From Verrucomicrobiota bacterium (lineage in GTDB: Bacteria; Verrucomicrobiota; Verrucomicrobiia; Verrucomicrobiales; Akkermansiaceae), in contig JAPLUI010000118.1 in assembly GCA_026397725.1 (NCBI GenBank), positions 1-64,000 on the forward strand: DNA of 64,000 bases, in the 5' to 3' direction. Positions 1 to 8,639 of the stretch are shown in pieces. The first letter of the stretch is position 1; each line of letters opens with the position of its first letter. The notes beneath the pieces are model-generated. The model had not been told where the DNA came from and searched no databases. It saw nothing but the letters and a program-made list of their open reading frames with translations. The position numbers and the translations under genes were made by a program.

Positions 1-36
1 GACCTGTCGGACCTGTCGGACCTGTCGGACCTGTCG
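1..36. repeat. 9-bp direct tandem repeat, four units at the window edge
   Basis: The unit GACCTGTCG is repeated four times without interruption and probably continues upstream of the window. It lies just before an integrase remnant and stays in an open frame with it, so it may be a slippage expansion inside the decayed gene. No function can be read from it. Confidence 0.8.
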
Positions 37-80
37 GCCGCGTCGTGCATATTCTGGCATACGAGATTTCACTTAATATT

Positions 81-200
81 CACTACGACCTGCGGACGGT
101 ACAAGAGCTGCTCGGTCACCCCCACGTCAACACGACCCGGATTTACCTCCACGTCCTCAACCAACCCGGCCTCAGCGTCTGCAGCCCGCTCGCTTCCTGA
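81..200 (+). pseudogene. C-terminal remnant of an integron-type tyrosine recombinase
   Basis: About 39 codons read [20 protein letters not shown], then [10 protein letters not shown], and end with SPLAS and a TGA stop. This matches the end of integron integrases (IntI and chromosomal relatives): the LLGH box, and the catalytic tyrosine in the T-x-IY-x-HV motif followed by a PG-x-x-V-x-SPL tail. The upstream HxLRHSFATHLL box expected in the same domain is absent. The frame instead runs back into a low-complexity repeat, so this is a decayed fragment unless most of the gene lies beyond the window and is joined by a frameshift. Family assignment is from recalled family features. Confidence 0.7.
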
Positions 201-209
201 AACATGGAG

Positions 210-229
210 GGTGGACATTCTTGTCCACC
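210..229. repeat. Perfect inverted repeat (8-bp arms, 4-nt loop)
   Basis: The arms GGTGGACA and TGTCCACC enclose TTCT, 10 bases after the integrase stop. No T-run follows, so it is not a convincing intrinsic terminator. It could be a REP-like hairpin or part of a recombination site. Confidence 0.6.
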
Positions 230-445
230 AGCCAAGGAAATGCCCGTGTGAGGCCTGAGCTGCGGCACTAACGGACATGATCCCTCCCCAAGCCCCTGTA
301 ACGCACGCAGCCCCATTCCGCACCGGACCGGTCCCGGCATTGTCCTCTGTTTTGCAGGGGCCAGTCGGCTTGCCAGCCTCGAGCCTCCGGTGCCTACCCG
401 AATGCGTGACGCTGCAATTCCGGAAGCAAATGTTTCCCCGTCGCA

Positions 446-886
446 ATGTTCCTTGCGTCGGGGTTTGAAACCGTGCAGCCTTCCCCCGTGCAGGCCACTT
501 TTCGCAACCCCGGAGGTGGCATTGTGTACGGCAACTCAGATAACTGCTATTTCACCATCCGCCATAGCTACGCGCTGGATGAATCCCGCAAACTCAGCGA
601 GGTTCCCCAACCGATGTACTACATCAACAAGTCCTTCAAAGCTGATAGCGACTTCCCGATCCAGCATTCGATGAACGAGGTTGCCACCGTAACAAAGATC
701 GATGAGGGGAGCGACATCCTGATCGTTGCTCTAGCCTACAAACCTGTCAAGCAGGCAACATCCAGGCCGGGGAAGGTTGAGACGAATCAGCGTGACTGGT
801 ATCTCATCAAGTCGCAGTCTGGCCTGATAGGATGGATCGAGGGCGCGACCCTTAGAAGGCATGTGAACATACCCGGTGCCGGCTGA
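446..886 (+). CDS. Hypothetical protein with a C-terminal SH3-like segment, possibly 5'-truncated
   Basis: This is a 146-residue ORF. Its composition is less GC-biased than its neighbours and its amino-acid usage looks like real protein. The C-terminal part (about residues 115-138) contains DWYLIKSQSGLIGWIEG, the pattern of bacterial SH3-type domains that end in W-Y-x-V/I-x-x-x-x-G-x-x-G-W. No signal peptide is visible, and the first 15 residues look like read-through of non-coding sequence, so the native start may be lost. It lies between an integrase remnant and a dead transposase, which fits a cassette-like or transferred gene. No function is proposed. Confidence 0.45.
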   Translation: MFLASGFETVQPSPVQATFRNPGGGIVYGNSDNCYFTIRHSYALDESRKLSEVPQPMYYINKSFKADSDFPIQHSMNEVATVTKIDEGSDILIVALAYKPVKQATSRPGKVETNQRDWYLIKSQSGLIGWIEGATLRRHVNIPGAG

Positions 887-1301
887 TTCCGATGTAACGA
901 TTGGCAGTGCATGGCCAGCAGCGCCTCGGACAGCAAAAAGGTCGAACAAACAGCCGCTGCTCGACCGGCATGAGCCTCACAATTTCGACCTCAGCCACGA
1001 TCTTTTGCCCCGGCGGCAGGGCTCGGCGTTCGGGTGTCGGTTGTTCCTTGAGCCAAAGATTGGAAGCCCGCTTCATCTCCTTGATCCAATCGGCTTGGGT
1101 GATGGTGCGACCTAACCGCGCAAGGACAGGCACCTGATCTTCCACCCCGCCGATGTGCAACGGCGTGCATCCCAGATTTTTGGAAATGGCACCCAGATAG
1201 CCGTGCAAGGATGTGCGCAACGAAGAATCGCATAGGCATGGCCGCCGGTCCTTCGTCGAAAAGACGGCATGCACATGGACGGCGGATCGGGATTGCGGCA
1301 T
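852..1301 (-). pseudogene. Degenerate Y1/IS200-like (TnpA_REP-type) transposase
   Basis: The first 75 or so residues match the short Y1 transposase family: MPQSRSAVHVHAVFSTKDRR at the start, then GRTITQADWIKEMKRASNLW. The family's metal-binding HxH (normally in a DHVHLL context) has become DQVPVL. After WLKEQ (about position 1070) the reading frame leaves the family, so the QxxxY catalytic tyrosine region is gone. These enzymes cut and rejoin single-stranded DNA at hairpins. This copy cannot be active. Confidence 0.7.
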
Positions 1302-1410
1302 GGTGTCAAAAGGGCTGTTGGCGAATCGAATCTAACGACGATACCACCGGGCTGGAGGTCGAACTGCCGTTGGCGTTGAAAAGATGCGCATCCAACGCTT
1401 TTTGCAGGGG

Positions 1411-3120
1411 CTAGGGCGGATCTGCGCCGGGCCTGGGTACCGGGATTTCCGGGGGGGCCGCGAGGACGCTCCTGGCCATTGCCTGGCGGGCCGCCCACAG
1501 CCGTGCGCTCAGCCACAGCGTCACGAGCGCCGCGACCATCAGCCAGAAATAGAAGGCCCGCGGCACCGCCCGCGCCACCGTGGCGGGCAGTTCAGAGATC
1601 GAGAGCAAGGTCCCTGACGCATAGAATGGCATGCTCAGCGGCGAGATCCCGAGCAGCCATGCGGCCGTCGGCAGCAGGCGGTCGCTGATGGGGCTGAGCA
1701 CCGCGCCGACCATGATCGGCACCACCCCGACGATGATCGCCATCAAGCCGACGAAGCGACCGCCGCGGGCTTCCAGCATGGCCTGGAAGCCGAGCCCTCC
1801 GCTCAGCATCACCGCCACAAAAAAGCCCAAGGTGCGCAGCGGCACGAGATGGCCCGGAAACCAGCGCGATTCCACCACCGCGCGAGTGAACAGGAACCAG
1901 CCCGCCGCTCCCGCCAGCGCCATCACCACCACCCACCCGAACCCGGTGGCCGCATCCGCCAAGCGCGGCAAGGCCGCCGCTCCCTGCTTGCGTGCCCGCC
2001 GCCACCCGCGGAGTTGATGATCCGCCGAGGGCGTGATGATGCCGCCCAGCACCAGGATCAACAGCAACGTGGCAAGCCCGTAAATCCCCGACATCGCCAC
2101 CGCCTCGGTCGCACTGGGTTCCCAGTTAGGCATGACCCGCACCATGCGGGCAATGCCCCGCGAGGGAAACAGGTTGCCCGGCTCGATCAACGGCAGCGCG
2201 TTGCCCAACAGCAGCACCTGAATCCAAATGAACAAGCCGGTGGCCCAGAGTTTGCCTAACTGATGTGCCTCCGCCCGCCGCCATTTCCGGCACAGCATGA
2301 TCACGAGCGTCAGGATCAACCCGCCTTGGGAAAAGGCGGTGAACACCACTTCGGAAAAATCCAGGTTGAAGAATTTCACCGTCGGCAGCAGCCGCTGGGC
2401 CGCCTTGACACCCGCGCCCGTAGCCTCGGGCAACAAGCCCGGCAGACTTTCCGCAAACACCGGCGTGATGGTCAGATACTTGAAAAACACCAAGCCGAAC
2501 TTCGCCATCTGGGGAATCACGGTGTACAGGCAAAACACCAGCCCGATCGAGGTGAGAAACGCCCAGCGGCGGTTGCGGGCGATGGTGCCGGTGACCAGGC
2601 CGGTCAGATGATAGAGCAAGGTGGAACTGAGCACCACCGCATACAGCGGCCACCACCCCGCCAGCGCCACCTGCCCGCGCCACAACGACCAGGCCGTGAA
2701 CGGCAAGGTCGCCAGAAACATCACATACTCACGTACCGGCAGGCCAAAGAGAAACCCGAGCGCCTTCGACAGCGGCGACATCGGGATCAGGCGCTGATAG
2801 TCAATCACGCCCTCGTCCCGCTCCGCCGTCATGCCGCCCGCCACTTGCGCCGTGCCGAGCACGAACAGGATCACACCCTGCATGAACAGCAGCGGAATGA
2901 TCCCCATGCGGGCGGCATCCGCCGAACTCATTTGATTGCTGATGCCCACCGAACTCGCCATCGCCACAATGAACCCGGCAATGAGCACCGTGAGCAACAA
3001 CGCAATCCCCAAGCCGCGCCAGCGCAGGCGCGACTGGCAATAGCGCCGGAAAATCGGATTGCTCCAGATGCTCCAGGCGGCATGCCGGACGGGTGGGATG
3101 GGGGTGCTTGCGGAATTCAT
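1411..3120 (-). CDS. ABC-2 type transporter permease
   Basis: This 569-residue polytopic membrane protein has its first membrane segment at about residues 35-56 and further hydrophobic blocks through the chain (about 12). Charged stretches such as WRRARKQG lie between the two halves. It starts at ATG 3120, overlapping the ATPase stop by four bases (ATGA), so the two proteins are almost certainly co-translated and form one exporter. The two-half layout resembles large ABC-2 permeases that pair with a DrrA-like ATPase. The substrate cannot be inferred. Proline-rich tail at the C-terminus. Confidence 0.8.
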   Translation of the reverse strand: MNSASTPIPPVRHAAWSIWSNPIFRRYCQSRLRWRGLGIALLLTVLIAGFIVAMASSVGISNQMSSADAARMGIIPLLFMQGVILFVLGTAQVAGGMTAERDEGVIDYQRLIPMSPLSKALGFLFGLPVREYVMFLATLPFTAWSLWRGQVALAGWWPLYAVVLSSTLLYHLTGLVTGTIARNRRWAFLTSIGLVFCLYTVIPQMAKFGLVFFKYLTITPVFAESLPGLLPEATGAGVKAAQRLLPTVKFFNLDFSEVVFTAFSQGGLILTLVIMLCRKWRRAEAHQLGKLWATGLFIWIQVLLLGNALPLIEPGNLFPSRGIARMVRVMPNWEPSATEAVAMSGIYGLATLLLILVLGGIITPSADHQLRGWRRARKQGAAALPRLADAATGFGWVVVMALAGAAGWFLFTRAVVESRWFPGHLVPLRTLGFFVAVMLSGGLGFQAMLEARGGRFVGLMAIIVGVVPIMVGAVLSPISDRLLPTAAWLLGISPLSMPFYASGTLLSISELPATVARAVPRAFYFWLMVAALVTLWLSARLWAARQAMARSVLAAPPEIPVPRPGADPP

Positions 3121-4169
3121 GATCGGCGGTTGGTTTCGGCGACTTCGACAAGGATGTCTTCAAACGAGGAACGTTTCTCCTCAAATGCCCGCACCCGGAG
3201 GCCGAGGCGGATGAGGCCTTCCATCAGGTCGGCTTGCGCGTCGTCGCTGCCGGTGAATCCGAAGACCACCTGCAGCCCGGCGCGGCGCAGGTGGTGGACG
3301 GCCGGCTGCGACGCCAGCCAGGCGGCGGCTTCGTCGTGGCGTCCGAGCAAGGTTACTGTTAGAGTGCGCTCGGTGCTGCCGAGTTGGCTGCGGACTTGCT
3401 CGACCGTGCCCGCGGCGAGCAAGCGGCCGCGGTTCATCACGCATAGCGACGAGCACATCTCGGCGAGTTCGCTCAGAATGTGCGAGCTGATAAAAACCGT
3501 CGCCCCCGCGCTCGCCAGCTTGCGCAGCGCGTTGCGCAAATCACGGCGTGCCAGCGGGTCGAGGCCGCTCGCCGGTTCATCGAGGATGAGCACCCGGGGT
3601 CGGTGCAACAGGGTCTTGGCAAGCACCACCCGCTGCGTTTGCCCGCGGGAAAGTTCCTTGCACCAACTGCCCCACTGGGCGCTGAGCGCGACTTCCTCCA
3701 AACATTCGGCAACCCGCTCGCGGCGCTGCGAACGGCGGCCCAGCCCGTAGGCCGCCGCATGGAAATCGAGAAACTCCCACACCTTCAGATCCGACGGCAC
3801 CGGTGCCAGATCCGGCATGTACCCCATGATCCGGCGGGTGCCCTCGAGGTCCTCTAACACATCAACGCCATCGAGCAGCACCTCGCCGTAGGTCGGCTCC
3901 ATCAGGGTGGTCAGGACCCGGAACGTGCTGGTTTTGCCAGCGCCATTCGGGCCGACCAAGCCGAACACCTCGCCCGCCGGCACCGCCAGGGTGAGATCGT
4001 CCACTGCGCAGAAATCGCCGTAGTCCACCCGCAGATAGCGGATGTCGATGGCCGGGGCGGGGCCGCCGTTAGGGTTGGGCAAGGTGTGTGTCACGGTCTC
4101 AAAGGTCGGCGGGGGAAAGGGAGCACAGCCGTCCCGGCGGCTGTGTGCGGCATCCGGCTGCACACTCAT
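3117..4169 (-). CDS. ABC transporter ATP-binding protein
   Basis: This 350-residue ATPase energises the adjacent permease. Visible motifs are Walker A GPNGAGKT (73-80), signature LSRGQ (173-177), Walker B LILDEP (194-199) and the H-loop ISSH (His230). The order and the LSRGQ variant fit the CcmA/DrrA-like group that works with ABC-2 permeases. Residues 1-38 precede the ABC domain and are proline-rich, so translation could begin further in. The C-terminal 90 residues form the accessory region typical of this group. Its stop overlaps the permease start. Confidence 0.9.
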   Translation of the reverse strand: MSVQPDAAHSRRDGCAPFPPPTFETVTHTLPNPNGGPAPAIDIRYLRVDYGDFCAVDDLTLAVPAGEVFGLVGPNGAGKTSTFRVLTTLMEPTYGEVLLDGVDVLEDLEGTRRIMGYMPDLAPVPSDLKVWEFLDFHAAAYGLGRRSQRRERVAECLEEVALSAQWGSWCKELSRGQTQRVVLAKTLLHRPRVLILDEPASGLDPLARRDLRNALRKLASAGATVFISSHILSELAEMCSSLCVMNRGRLLAAGTVEQVRSQLGSTERTLTVTLLGRHDEAAAWLASQPAVHHLRRAGLQVVFGFTGSDDAQADLMEGLIRLGLRVRAFEEKRSSFEDILVEVAETNRRS

Positions 4170-4233
4170 TCGCGAAGGTGCGGCGCATCAACAGCCAATC
4201 ATGATGAGATGGGATCATGTTGCAGCGAGGGCT

Positions 4234-5208
4234 TCAGTGATCATTGAACATATCCCAATCGGCGGGAAGGGTTAGGCCGATGGCTTCCAGATCCTTGGAG
4301 GCCTCCTCGCGGCGCCGCTGTTGCTCGGCCTGATAGACCGCGCGTTGTGCCGGTGTCAACACGCCCAGCATCGCTTCCTGTCGAGCCCCGGCTGGCGTCG
4401 CGCCGATCTCGCCGGTCCCCCCTTCCAGCCGCATCGCCGGATCGTAATCGCGCGAACTCCGCGCCATGATCCCGAAGACCTGCTCGCGCTGTGCATCGTC
4501 GAGGTTCACCACGGCATCGAGCCGCTCGACCCTCATGTCCGCCTCTTGCTGGACCCGCTCGGCACGCTGCGCCATGCGCTCGGTTTTGAAAGCCGTTAGC
4601 TTGTCGCCGCTCAGGAGGCCTGCCATGAAGGGATCCAGTCCCTCGTCCGGGCGGACGTCGCGGGACGCCCGCATGAGATCTTCCAGCCGCGTGCCGTCCT
4701 GCCCGACCAAGTCGCTGAAGCGCTTGGCCTCCGCCGTGGCCTTTTGTCCGAACCACTGCTTGAGTGCTTCCTGCTGTTGGGGTGTCAGAGTGTATTTGCG
4801 GGCCAGTTCGCCCGTCATGCTATCAATCATCTGTTGCTGTTGCCGCACCCGCATCCGGTCGAACAAGGGCGCGAGATCCCGCAGCAAGGGCTGGCTCGCC
4901 CGGAAAATATCATCGGGGCTCACCGCCCGCCCTTCGCGGATGTCCTCGGCGATGTTGCGGGCTCCGTCGGCAAAGGTCCGTCCGGGTCGCCGCCGCCGTC
5001 CCTGTGGATCGGCCGCTTCCAGCGCGGCGATGCGGTTTTCCGCCCGCTTCAACTCCACTTCCAGCCTGCTGGCACGTTCTTCCGGCGAGCCTGCGGCACC
5101 GGGCAGGCTTTGCAGAAACAGGGTGGCCCCCACCCCGCCGACGGCCAGGCCGACGACAAGCGGGATCATGGAACGGAGCGATTGAACGAGTGACATGCGG
5201 AAACCCAT
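4234..5208 (-). CDS. Membrane-anchored coiled-coil protein of unknown function
   Basis: This is a protein of about 324 residues with one N-terminal hydrophobic segment (MIPLVVGLAVGGVGATLFL), a heptad-rich stretch just after it (ERASRLEVELKRAENRIAAL), and a long helical domain containing TPQQQEALKQWF and two LTPxQ elements. The LTPxQ pattern recalls Spy/CpxP-like or anti-sigma-linked periplasmic proteins, but that is only suggestive. The start is uncertain: ATG 5208 and ATG 5196 are both possible, and an upstream in-frame extension to 5295 looks non-coding. It sits 64 bases before the ABC ATPase on the same strand and may share its transcript. Confidence 0.7.
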   Translation of the reverse strand: MGFRMSLVQSLRSMIPLVVGLAVGGVGATLFLQSLPGAAGSPEERASRLEVELKRAENRIAALEAADPQGRRRRPGRTFADGARNIAEDIREGRAVSPDDIFRASQPLLRDLAPLFDRMRVRQQQQMIDSMTGELARKYTLTPQQQEALKQWFGQKATAEAKRFSDLVGQDGTRLEDLMRASRDVRPDEGLDPFMAGLLSGDKLTAFKTERMAQRAERVQQEADMRVERLDAVVNLDDAQREQVFGIMARSSRDYDPAMRLEGGTGEIGATPAGARQEAMLGVLTPAQRAVYQAEQQRRREEASKDLEAIGLTLPADWDMFNDH

Positions 5209-5318
5209 GACATCACGAAGCGCGGCCGCTGACAACCACGGATGCGGAAAAGCCGGGGAAATGGCTTGACGGCTGCCGCGCCAGGGGATATCCAACTTTG
5301 CGGAAGCAGGTCAAACAC

Positions 5319-6314
5319 ATGAAAAACAAATCAAACATCGTTCGCAGCAGCGTGCTCGTGCTGCTGTCACTTTCATCAGCTCTGGTGGCGGAGGTTCCCG
5401 CCTACAAGGTTGACAAATCCTTCGGCCAGAATGAGTTGAAGGTTCCACCGGTCTGCGTCGCCATGGCTGCCAAGGACCAGTTGTTGGTGTTGCTGGAAGA
5501 TGGCACCGTGGTGCTGTACGATACCGCCGGGAACATGACCGGAAGTTTCAAGGCGGACATGAAGCCGGTGCCGACCACCATGACCGCAGCGGATGGCAAG
5601 ATCTATTTGTTTGGCACCGTGATGGCAGAGAAGACCCGCGAGTATCAGGGAAAGAAAACCAAGGTGGTGGAAGCCGCCGGGATCAAGTGTTGCGTGTATG
5701 GCCCGGCGGGCACCAAGGAAGCCGAAATCAAGCTTCCACAAGCGGCCTCCGCCAAGGACGCGCATTTCATCGGCAAGGAACTCGTCATCGGCGATTATGG
5801 CAAAGGGCAGATTCTTTACTATCAACTCGTTGGAGAGGAAGGGAAAGTGACCCGCAAGATCACCAAGGTGTTCCGGCTTTGCTGCGGGATCTTCGATTTC
5901 TGTCCGGGTACGGAGGCCAACTCGCTGGTGGTTGCCAATCTCGGGGCCTTCAAAGTGCAGACCTATACGGACGGCAAGAAGGCCGGCGAATTCGGTGCCA
6001 GGGGTGAGAAGGAAGCGGATTTCAGCGGTTGTTGCAACCCGGTTAATGTCGCCTGCCTCGCCGATGGTTCCATCGTCACGGTGGAGAAGTCGCCAACCCG
6101 CGTGAAGATCTACGACAAGGCAGGCAAGACCGAGAAACTCATCACCGGTCTGGGTGAGCTGGTCGAAGGCTGCAGCACGATTCCCATCACCGTGGACAGC
6201 AAGGGCACGCTCTATCTGGCGTCCGCGGAGAAGAAATGCATCGTCAAGTGCGTTCCAGGTGCCACCGAACCGCCGGCGCCGGTGCCTGCGCCTTCCACTC
6301 CGGTTGAGGAATGA
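5319..6314 (+). CDS. Secreted cysteine-rich NHL/beta-propeller-like protein
   Basis: The protein has 331 residues. ATG 5319 was chosen over the TTG at 5298 because it gives a clean signal peptide (MKNKSNIVRSSVLVLLSLSS) and has AGG upstream. The mature part shows repeated beta-strand blocks (LLVLLEDGTVVLYD, GKIYLFGT, GTLYLASA) typical of NHL/6-bladed propellers. Unusual paired cysteines occur in KCCVYGP, LCCGIFDFC and SGCCNP. It opens a cluster in which every junction overlaps, leading to a ferredoxin and a NapH-like protein. A periplasmic redox or metal-linked role is plausible (inference). Confidence 0.75.
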   Translation: MKNKSNIVRSSVLVLLSLSSALVAEVPAYKVDKSFGQNELKVPPVCVAMAAKDQLLVLLEDGTVVLYDTAGNMTGSFKADMKPVPTTMTAADGKIYLFGTVMAEKTREYQGKKTKVVEAAGIKCCVYGPAGTKEAEIKLPQAASAKDAHFIGKELVIGDYGKGQILYYQLVGEEGKVTRKITKVFRLCCGIFDFCPGTEANSLVVANLGAFKVQTYTDGKKAGEFGARGEKEADFSGCCNPVNVACLADGSIVTVEKSPTRVKIYDKAGKTEKLITGLGELVEGCSTIPITVDSKGTLYLASAEKKCIVKCVPGATEPPAPVPAPSTPVEE

Positions 6315-6509
6315 AGCAGATCTTGTCGGCACTGACGGCTGGTGCTCGGTTATGCGCATTGGCAGGTGGCGAGGTCTGCGCCAGCGGATGCCAGCCGCTT
6401 GCAGCACGCCTGGTTGGGACTCGCCGGGGACCAGGCCCCGGAGGAGCCGGCAGGCCGGGGCTGGGTCTTGCCAGGGTCATGGAAACCGGCCCTGCCATCT
6501 GACCCATGA
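6311..6509 (+). pseudogene. Small coupled gene with an apparent +1 frameshift
   Basis: An ATG at 6311 overlaps the previous stop (ATGA), and a TGA at 6507-6509 in a different frame overlaps the next gene's ATG at 6506. Reading frame one to codon GCT 6338-6340, skipping one base, then continuing at GTG 6342 gives about 65 residues. They begin MKQILSALTAVLGYAHWQVA and contain QHAWLGLAGDQAPEEP. The unshifted 63-residue ORF is much less protein-like after residue 10. This is a decayed gene, a sequencing error, a programmed shift, or a GTG-initiated microgene at 6342. No family is recognised. Confidence 0.45.
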
Positions 6510-7156
6510 TGAACCCTGGCAGGCGCAGATTCATCCGCTTCGGCGGGCAGCTCATCGGAGCCTCCGTGCTTGGAACTGCGGCGTGGCGGGTGTTCACCGG
6601 CAGCGACCCCGAGGCGGTGTTCTCACAGCCGAAGGGACCCTACGTCTGGCGCATCAACCCGCACAAATGCACCTTCTGCGGGCTTTGTGAAACCGCATGT
6701 GTTAGAACCCCTGCCGCGGTCAAGGCGGTCAACGATCAGAAGAAATGCTCGTACTGCGTGGCCTGTTACGGTCATCTCTCGGATCTTCATGTTGCATCGG
6801 AGATGATCCAAAGCAAGGGTGTGCGCGTGTGTTCCCATGATGCGGTGCTGCGCAAGGAGCATTCCGGTGGCCAGGACGGCTACCACCTTTATACGATTGA
6901 TGATGCCAAGTGTACCGCCTGCGGCAAGTGTGCCAAACGCTGCAACCAGTTGGGAACGAAGTCGATGTTTCTGATCATTCGGCCGGATTTGTGCCTTGGC
7001 TGCAACCGCTGTGCGATCGCCGCCATTTGCCCGGACGACGCCATCGAGTGGGCGCATTCCTATCCTGAGGATGATTTCCGCGGTGACTATGGATTGGAGA
7101 ACATGGGTGCGGAGGACGGCTTGGAACTGAACGAGGGAGCTGCGGCGGAATCATGA
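6506..7156 (+). CDS. Tat-type four-cluster 4Fe-4S ferredoxin
   Basis: This 216-residue protein has a twin-arginine-like leader (PGRRRFIRFGG, then a hydrophobic stretch to about residue 30). Four cysteine groups bind 4Fe-4S clusters: C55/58/61/65, C81/84/87 with C109, C136/139/142/146, and C163/166/169/175. The arrangement resembles NapG/HybA/NrfC-type periplasmic electron carriers. The C-terminus is acidic. Its stop overlaps the start of the NapH-like gene, so the pair probably moves electrons between the quinone pool and a periplasmic partner. The start could also be the second ATG at 6509. Confidence 0.88.
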   Translation: MMNPGRRRFIRFGGQLIGASVLGTAAWRVFTGSDPEAVFSQPKGPYVWRINPHKCTFCGLCETACVRTPAAVKAVNDQKKCSYCVACYGHLSDLHVASEMIQSKGVRVCSHDAVLRKEHSGGQDGYHLYTIDDAKCTACGKCAKRCNQLGTKSMFLIIRPDLCLGCNRCAIAAICPDDAIEWAHSYPEDDFRGDYGLENMGAEDGLELNEGAAAES

Positions 7157-8181
7157 AGCGGCTGTCGTTGCTGGCCATCTGTCTGTTGCTTGCGTGGTGG
7201 CAAGTGCTGCCTGCCGAGGAGGCGGCCGACCCGCCGCCGTGTTTCAAGATTCCGAGCGCCGAGGACATCAGTTCCAACGAGGGGATTGCCACCTATCGGG
7301 AACAATACTGCCCGCAGCAGTTCCTCCCTGAGTCGGATGGATGGATCGTGGCGGACCTCGCCATGCTCACCGCCATTTTGTCAGTGGGGGGGGTGATGGT
7401 TTGGCGGCACGTTCATTTCAGCCGCTTGGGGATTCCGGCGGGCCTGGCCTTGCTCTATTTTGGCTTCATCCGTGGCGGCTGTATTTGTCCGGTGGGATCG
7501 GTGGCGAACCTGGCACGCGGCTTGAGGCATCCGGAACTCATCGGGAGGAGCACCGCCGCGATGTTTTTCCTGCCCTTGGTGGTGGCCTTGGGCATGGGCC
7601 GGGTGTTTTGCGTGGCGGGTTGTCCGCTCGGGGCCATGCAACATCTGCTGGGCGGCAGGCGCTCGCGTCCAATCCCGGCGGCGCGGCGGCGTGGCTTGGA
7701 AGTCCTGCCGGTGGTGGCGTTGATCGCCACCGCTTGGCTGGCGCTGCGTGGCACCTGTTTCCTGGTCTGCCTGCTCGATCCATACAAGACCGCGTTCTTT
7801 TTGGGCTGTGGCTGGATTCAGCGTGTCGTCCATTTGGTGCGAGGCGGGTTGGTCGAGCCGGGGATGTTGTTAGTCGGGGATCTGACGGCATGGGGCATCC
7901 TGGTCTTCGCGGTGGGGCTTGGGCGGTGGGTGTACCGTCCGTTCTGCCGCTTTGTCTGTCCTTATGGAGTGCTGCTGGGGTGGCTGTCGATGGTGGCCTT
8001 GAGGCGCCGGCACATCGAGCAAAGCCAATGCGTGCAATGCGGGATTTGTGAGAAGCAATGTCCGGTGCAGGCGATCAGCCGCGACCCTCAAACCAAGGAC
8101 TTCAGGATTTCCGCCTACCATTGCATCCAATGCAACCGCTGCTCATCGCTCTGCCGCAAGAGTGGCATCAGGGGACGGTGA
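7153..8181 (+). CDS. NapH/NosR-like polyferredoxin membrane protein
   Basis: The 342-residue protein begins with a signal-like segment and has about five further membrane segments. Cysteine motifs characteristic of the NapH/NosR/MauN group are GGCICPVG, CVAGCPLGA and FVCPYG on the membrane part. Two C-terminal 4Fe-4S motifs follow (CVQCGICEKQCP and CIQCNRCSSLC). Such proteins oxidise quinol or relay electrons across the membrane to a periplasmic ferredoxin, here presumably the product of the overlapping upstream gene. No terminal reductase is encoded next to it, so the acceptor is unknown. Confidence 0.88.
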   Translation: MKRLSLLAICLLLAWWQVLPAEEAADPPPCFKIPSAEDISSNEGIATYREQYCPQQFLPESDGWIVADLAMLTAILSVGGVMVWRHVHFSRLGIPAGLALLYFGFIRGGCICPVGSVANLARGLRHPELIGRSTAAMFFLPLVVALGMGRVFCVAGCPLGAMQHLLGGRRSRPIPAARRRGLEVLPVVALIATAWLALRGTCFLVCLLDPYKTAFFLGCGWIQRVVHLVRGGLVEPGMLLVGDLTAWGILVFAVGLGRWVYRPFCRFVCPYGVLLGWLSMVALRRRHIEQSQCVQCGICEKQCPVQAISRDPQTKDFRISAYHCIQCNRCSSLCRKSGIRGR

Positions 8182-8326
8182 CAGGCCCGCGGATCACAGC
8201 GCGTGGGATGGGCGGCGGCGGGGCGAGGCTCAAGGCGGGATCCTGCCGATGGGTCCGCCGATATTTCGTCCGGGCGGGTTGCGAGGGATTTTTTCAAAAA
8301 AACCCGCATTTCCGGTCAATGGCGGA

Positions 8327-8354
8327 TTGACAAGCGTGATTCTGCAACTAGAGT
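8327..8354 (+). promoter_or_regulatory. Probable promoter for rpmH-rnpA-yidD-yidC
   Basis: TTGACA at 8327-8332 and TAGAGT at 8349-8354 are separated by 16 bases, about 60 bases before rpmH. The -35 is perfect and the -10 matches four of six. The stretch between the NapH-like gene and rpmH (8182-8412) shows no gene. Confidence 0.5.
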
Positions 8355-8412
8355 GCGCGTCCCCGCCGGTTGACCCGGCAGCCACCAAACTCTTCACCAA
8401 CAGGCATCAGCC

Positions 8413-8595
8413 ATGAGCAAACGCACCTACCAGCCATCCAAGCGCACCCGCAAACAGCAATTCGGCTTTCGTGCCCGCATGGCCACCAAAGCCGGCCGAG
8501 GCATCCTTCGCCGCCGTCGTCAAAAAGGCCGCCAGCGTCTGATTCCCAAGGGCGTGGAGCTTCAATTCGAGCGTCACACGCAGCAGCATTCCTGA
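8413..8595 (+). CDS. rpmH: 50S ribosomal protein L34
   Basis: The 60-residue basic protein begins [20 protein letters not shown] and contains the R-x-A-T-K-A-G-R core of L34. It binds 23S rRNA in the large subunit. The C-terminus ([16 protein letters not shown]) extends beyond the usual 44-47 residues. It heads the conserved rpmH-rnpA-yidD-yidC order; dnaA is not adjacent. Confidence 0.96.
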   Translation: MSKRTYQPSKRTRKQQFGFRARMATKAGRGILRRRRQKGRQRLIPKGVELQFERHTQQHS

Positions 8596-8639
8596 GCGTC
8601 CGTTCACGCGCCGCCACGGATGCCCCACGCATCTCCGTC

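Noticed and set aside
8182..8412. oriC next to rpmH-rnpA
   Set aside because: dnaA is not adjacent and no DnaA-box cluster is seen; only a promoter is supported.
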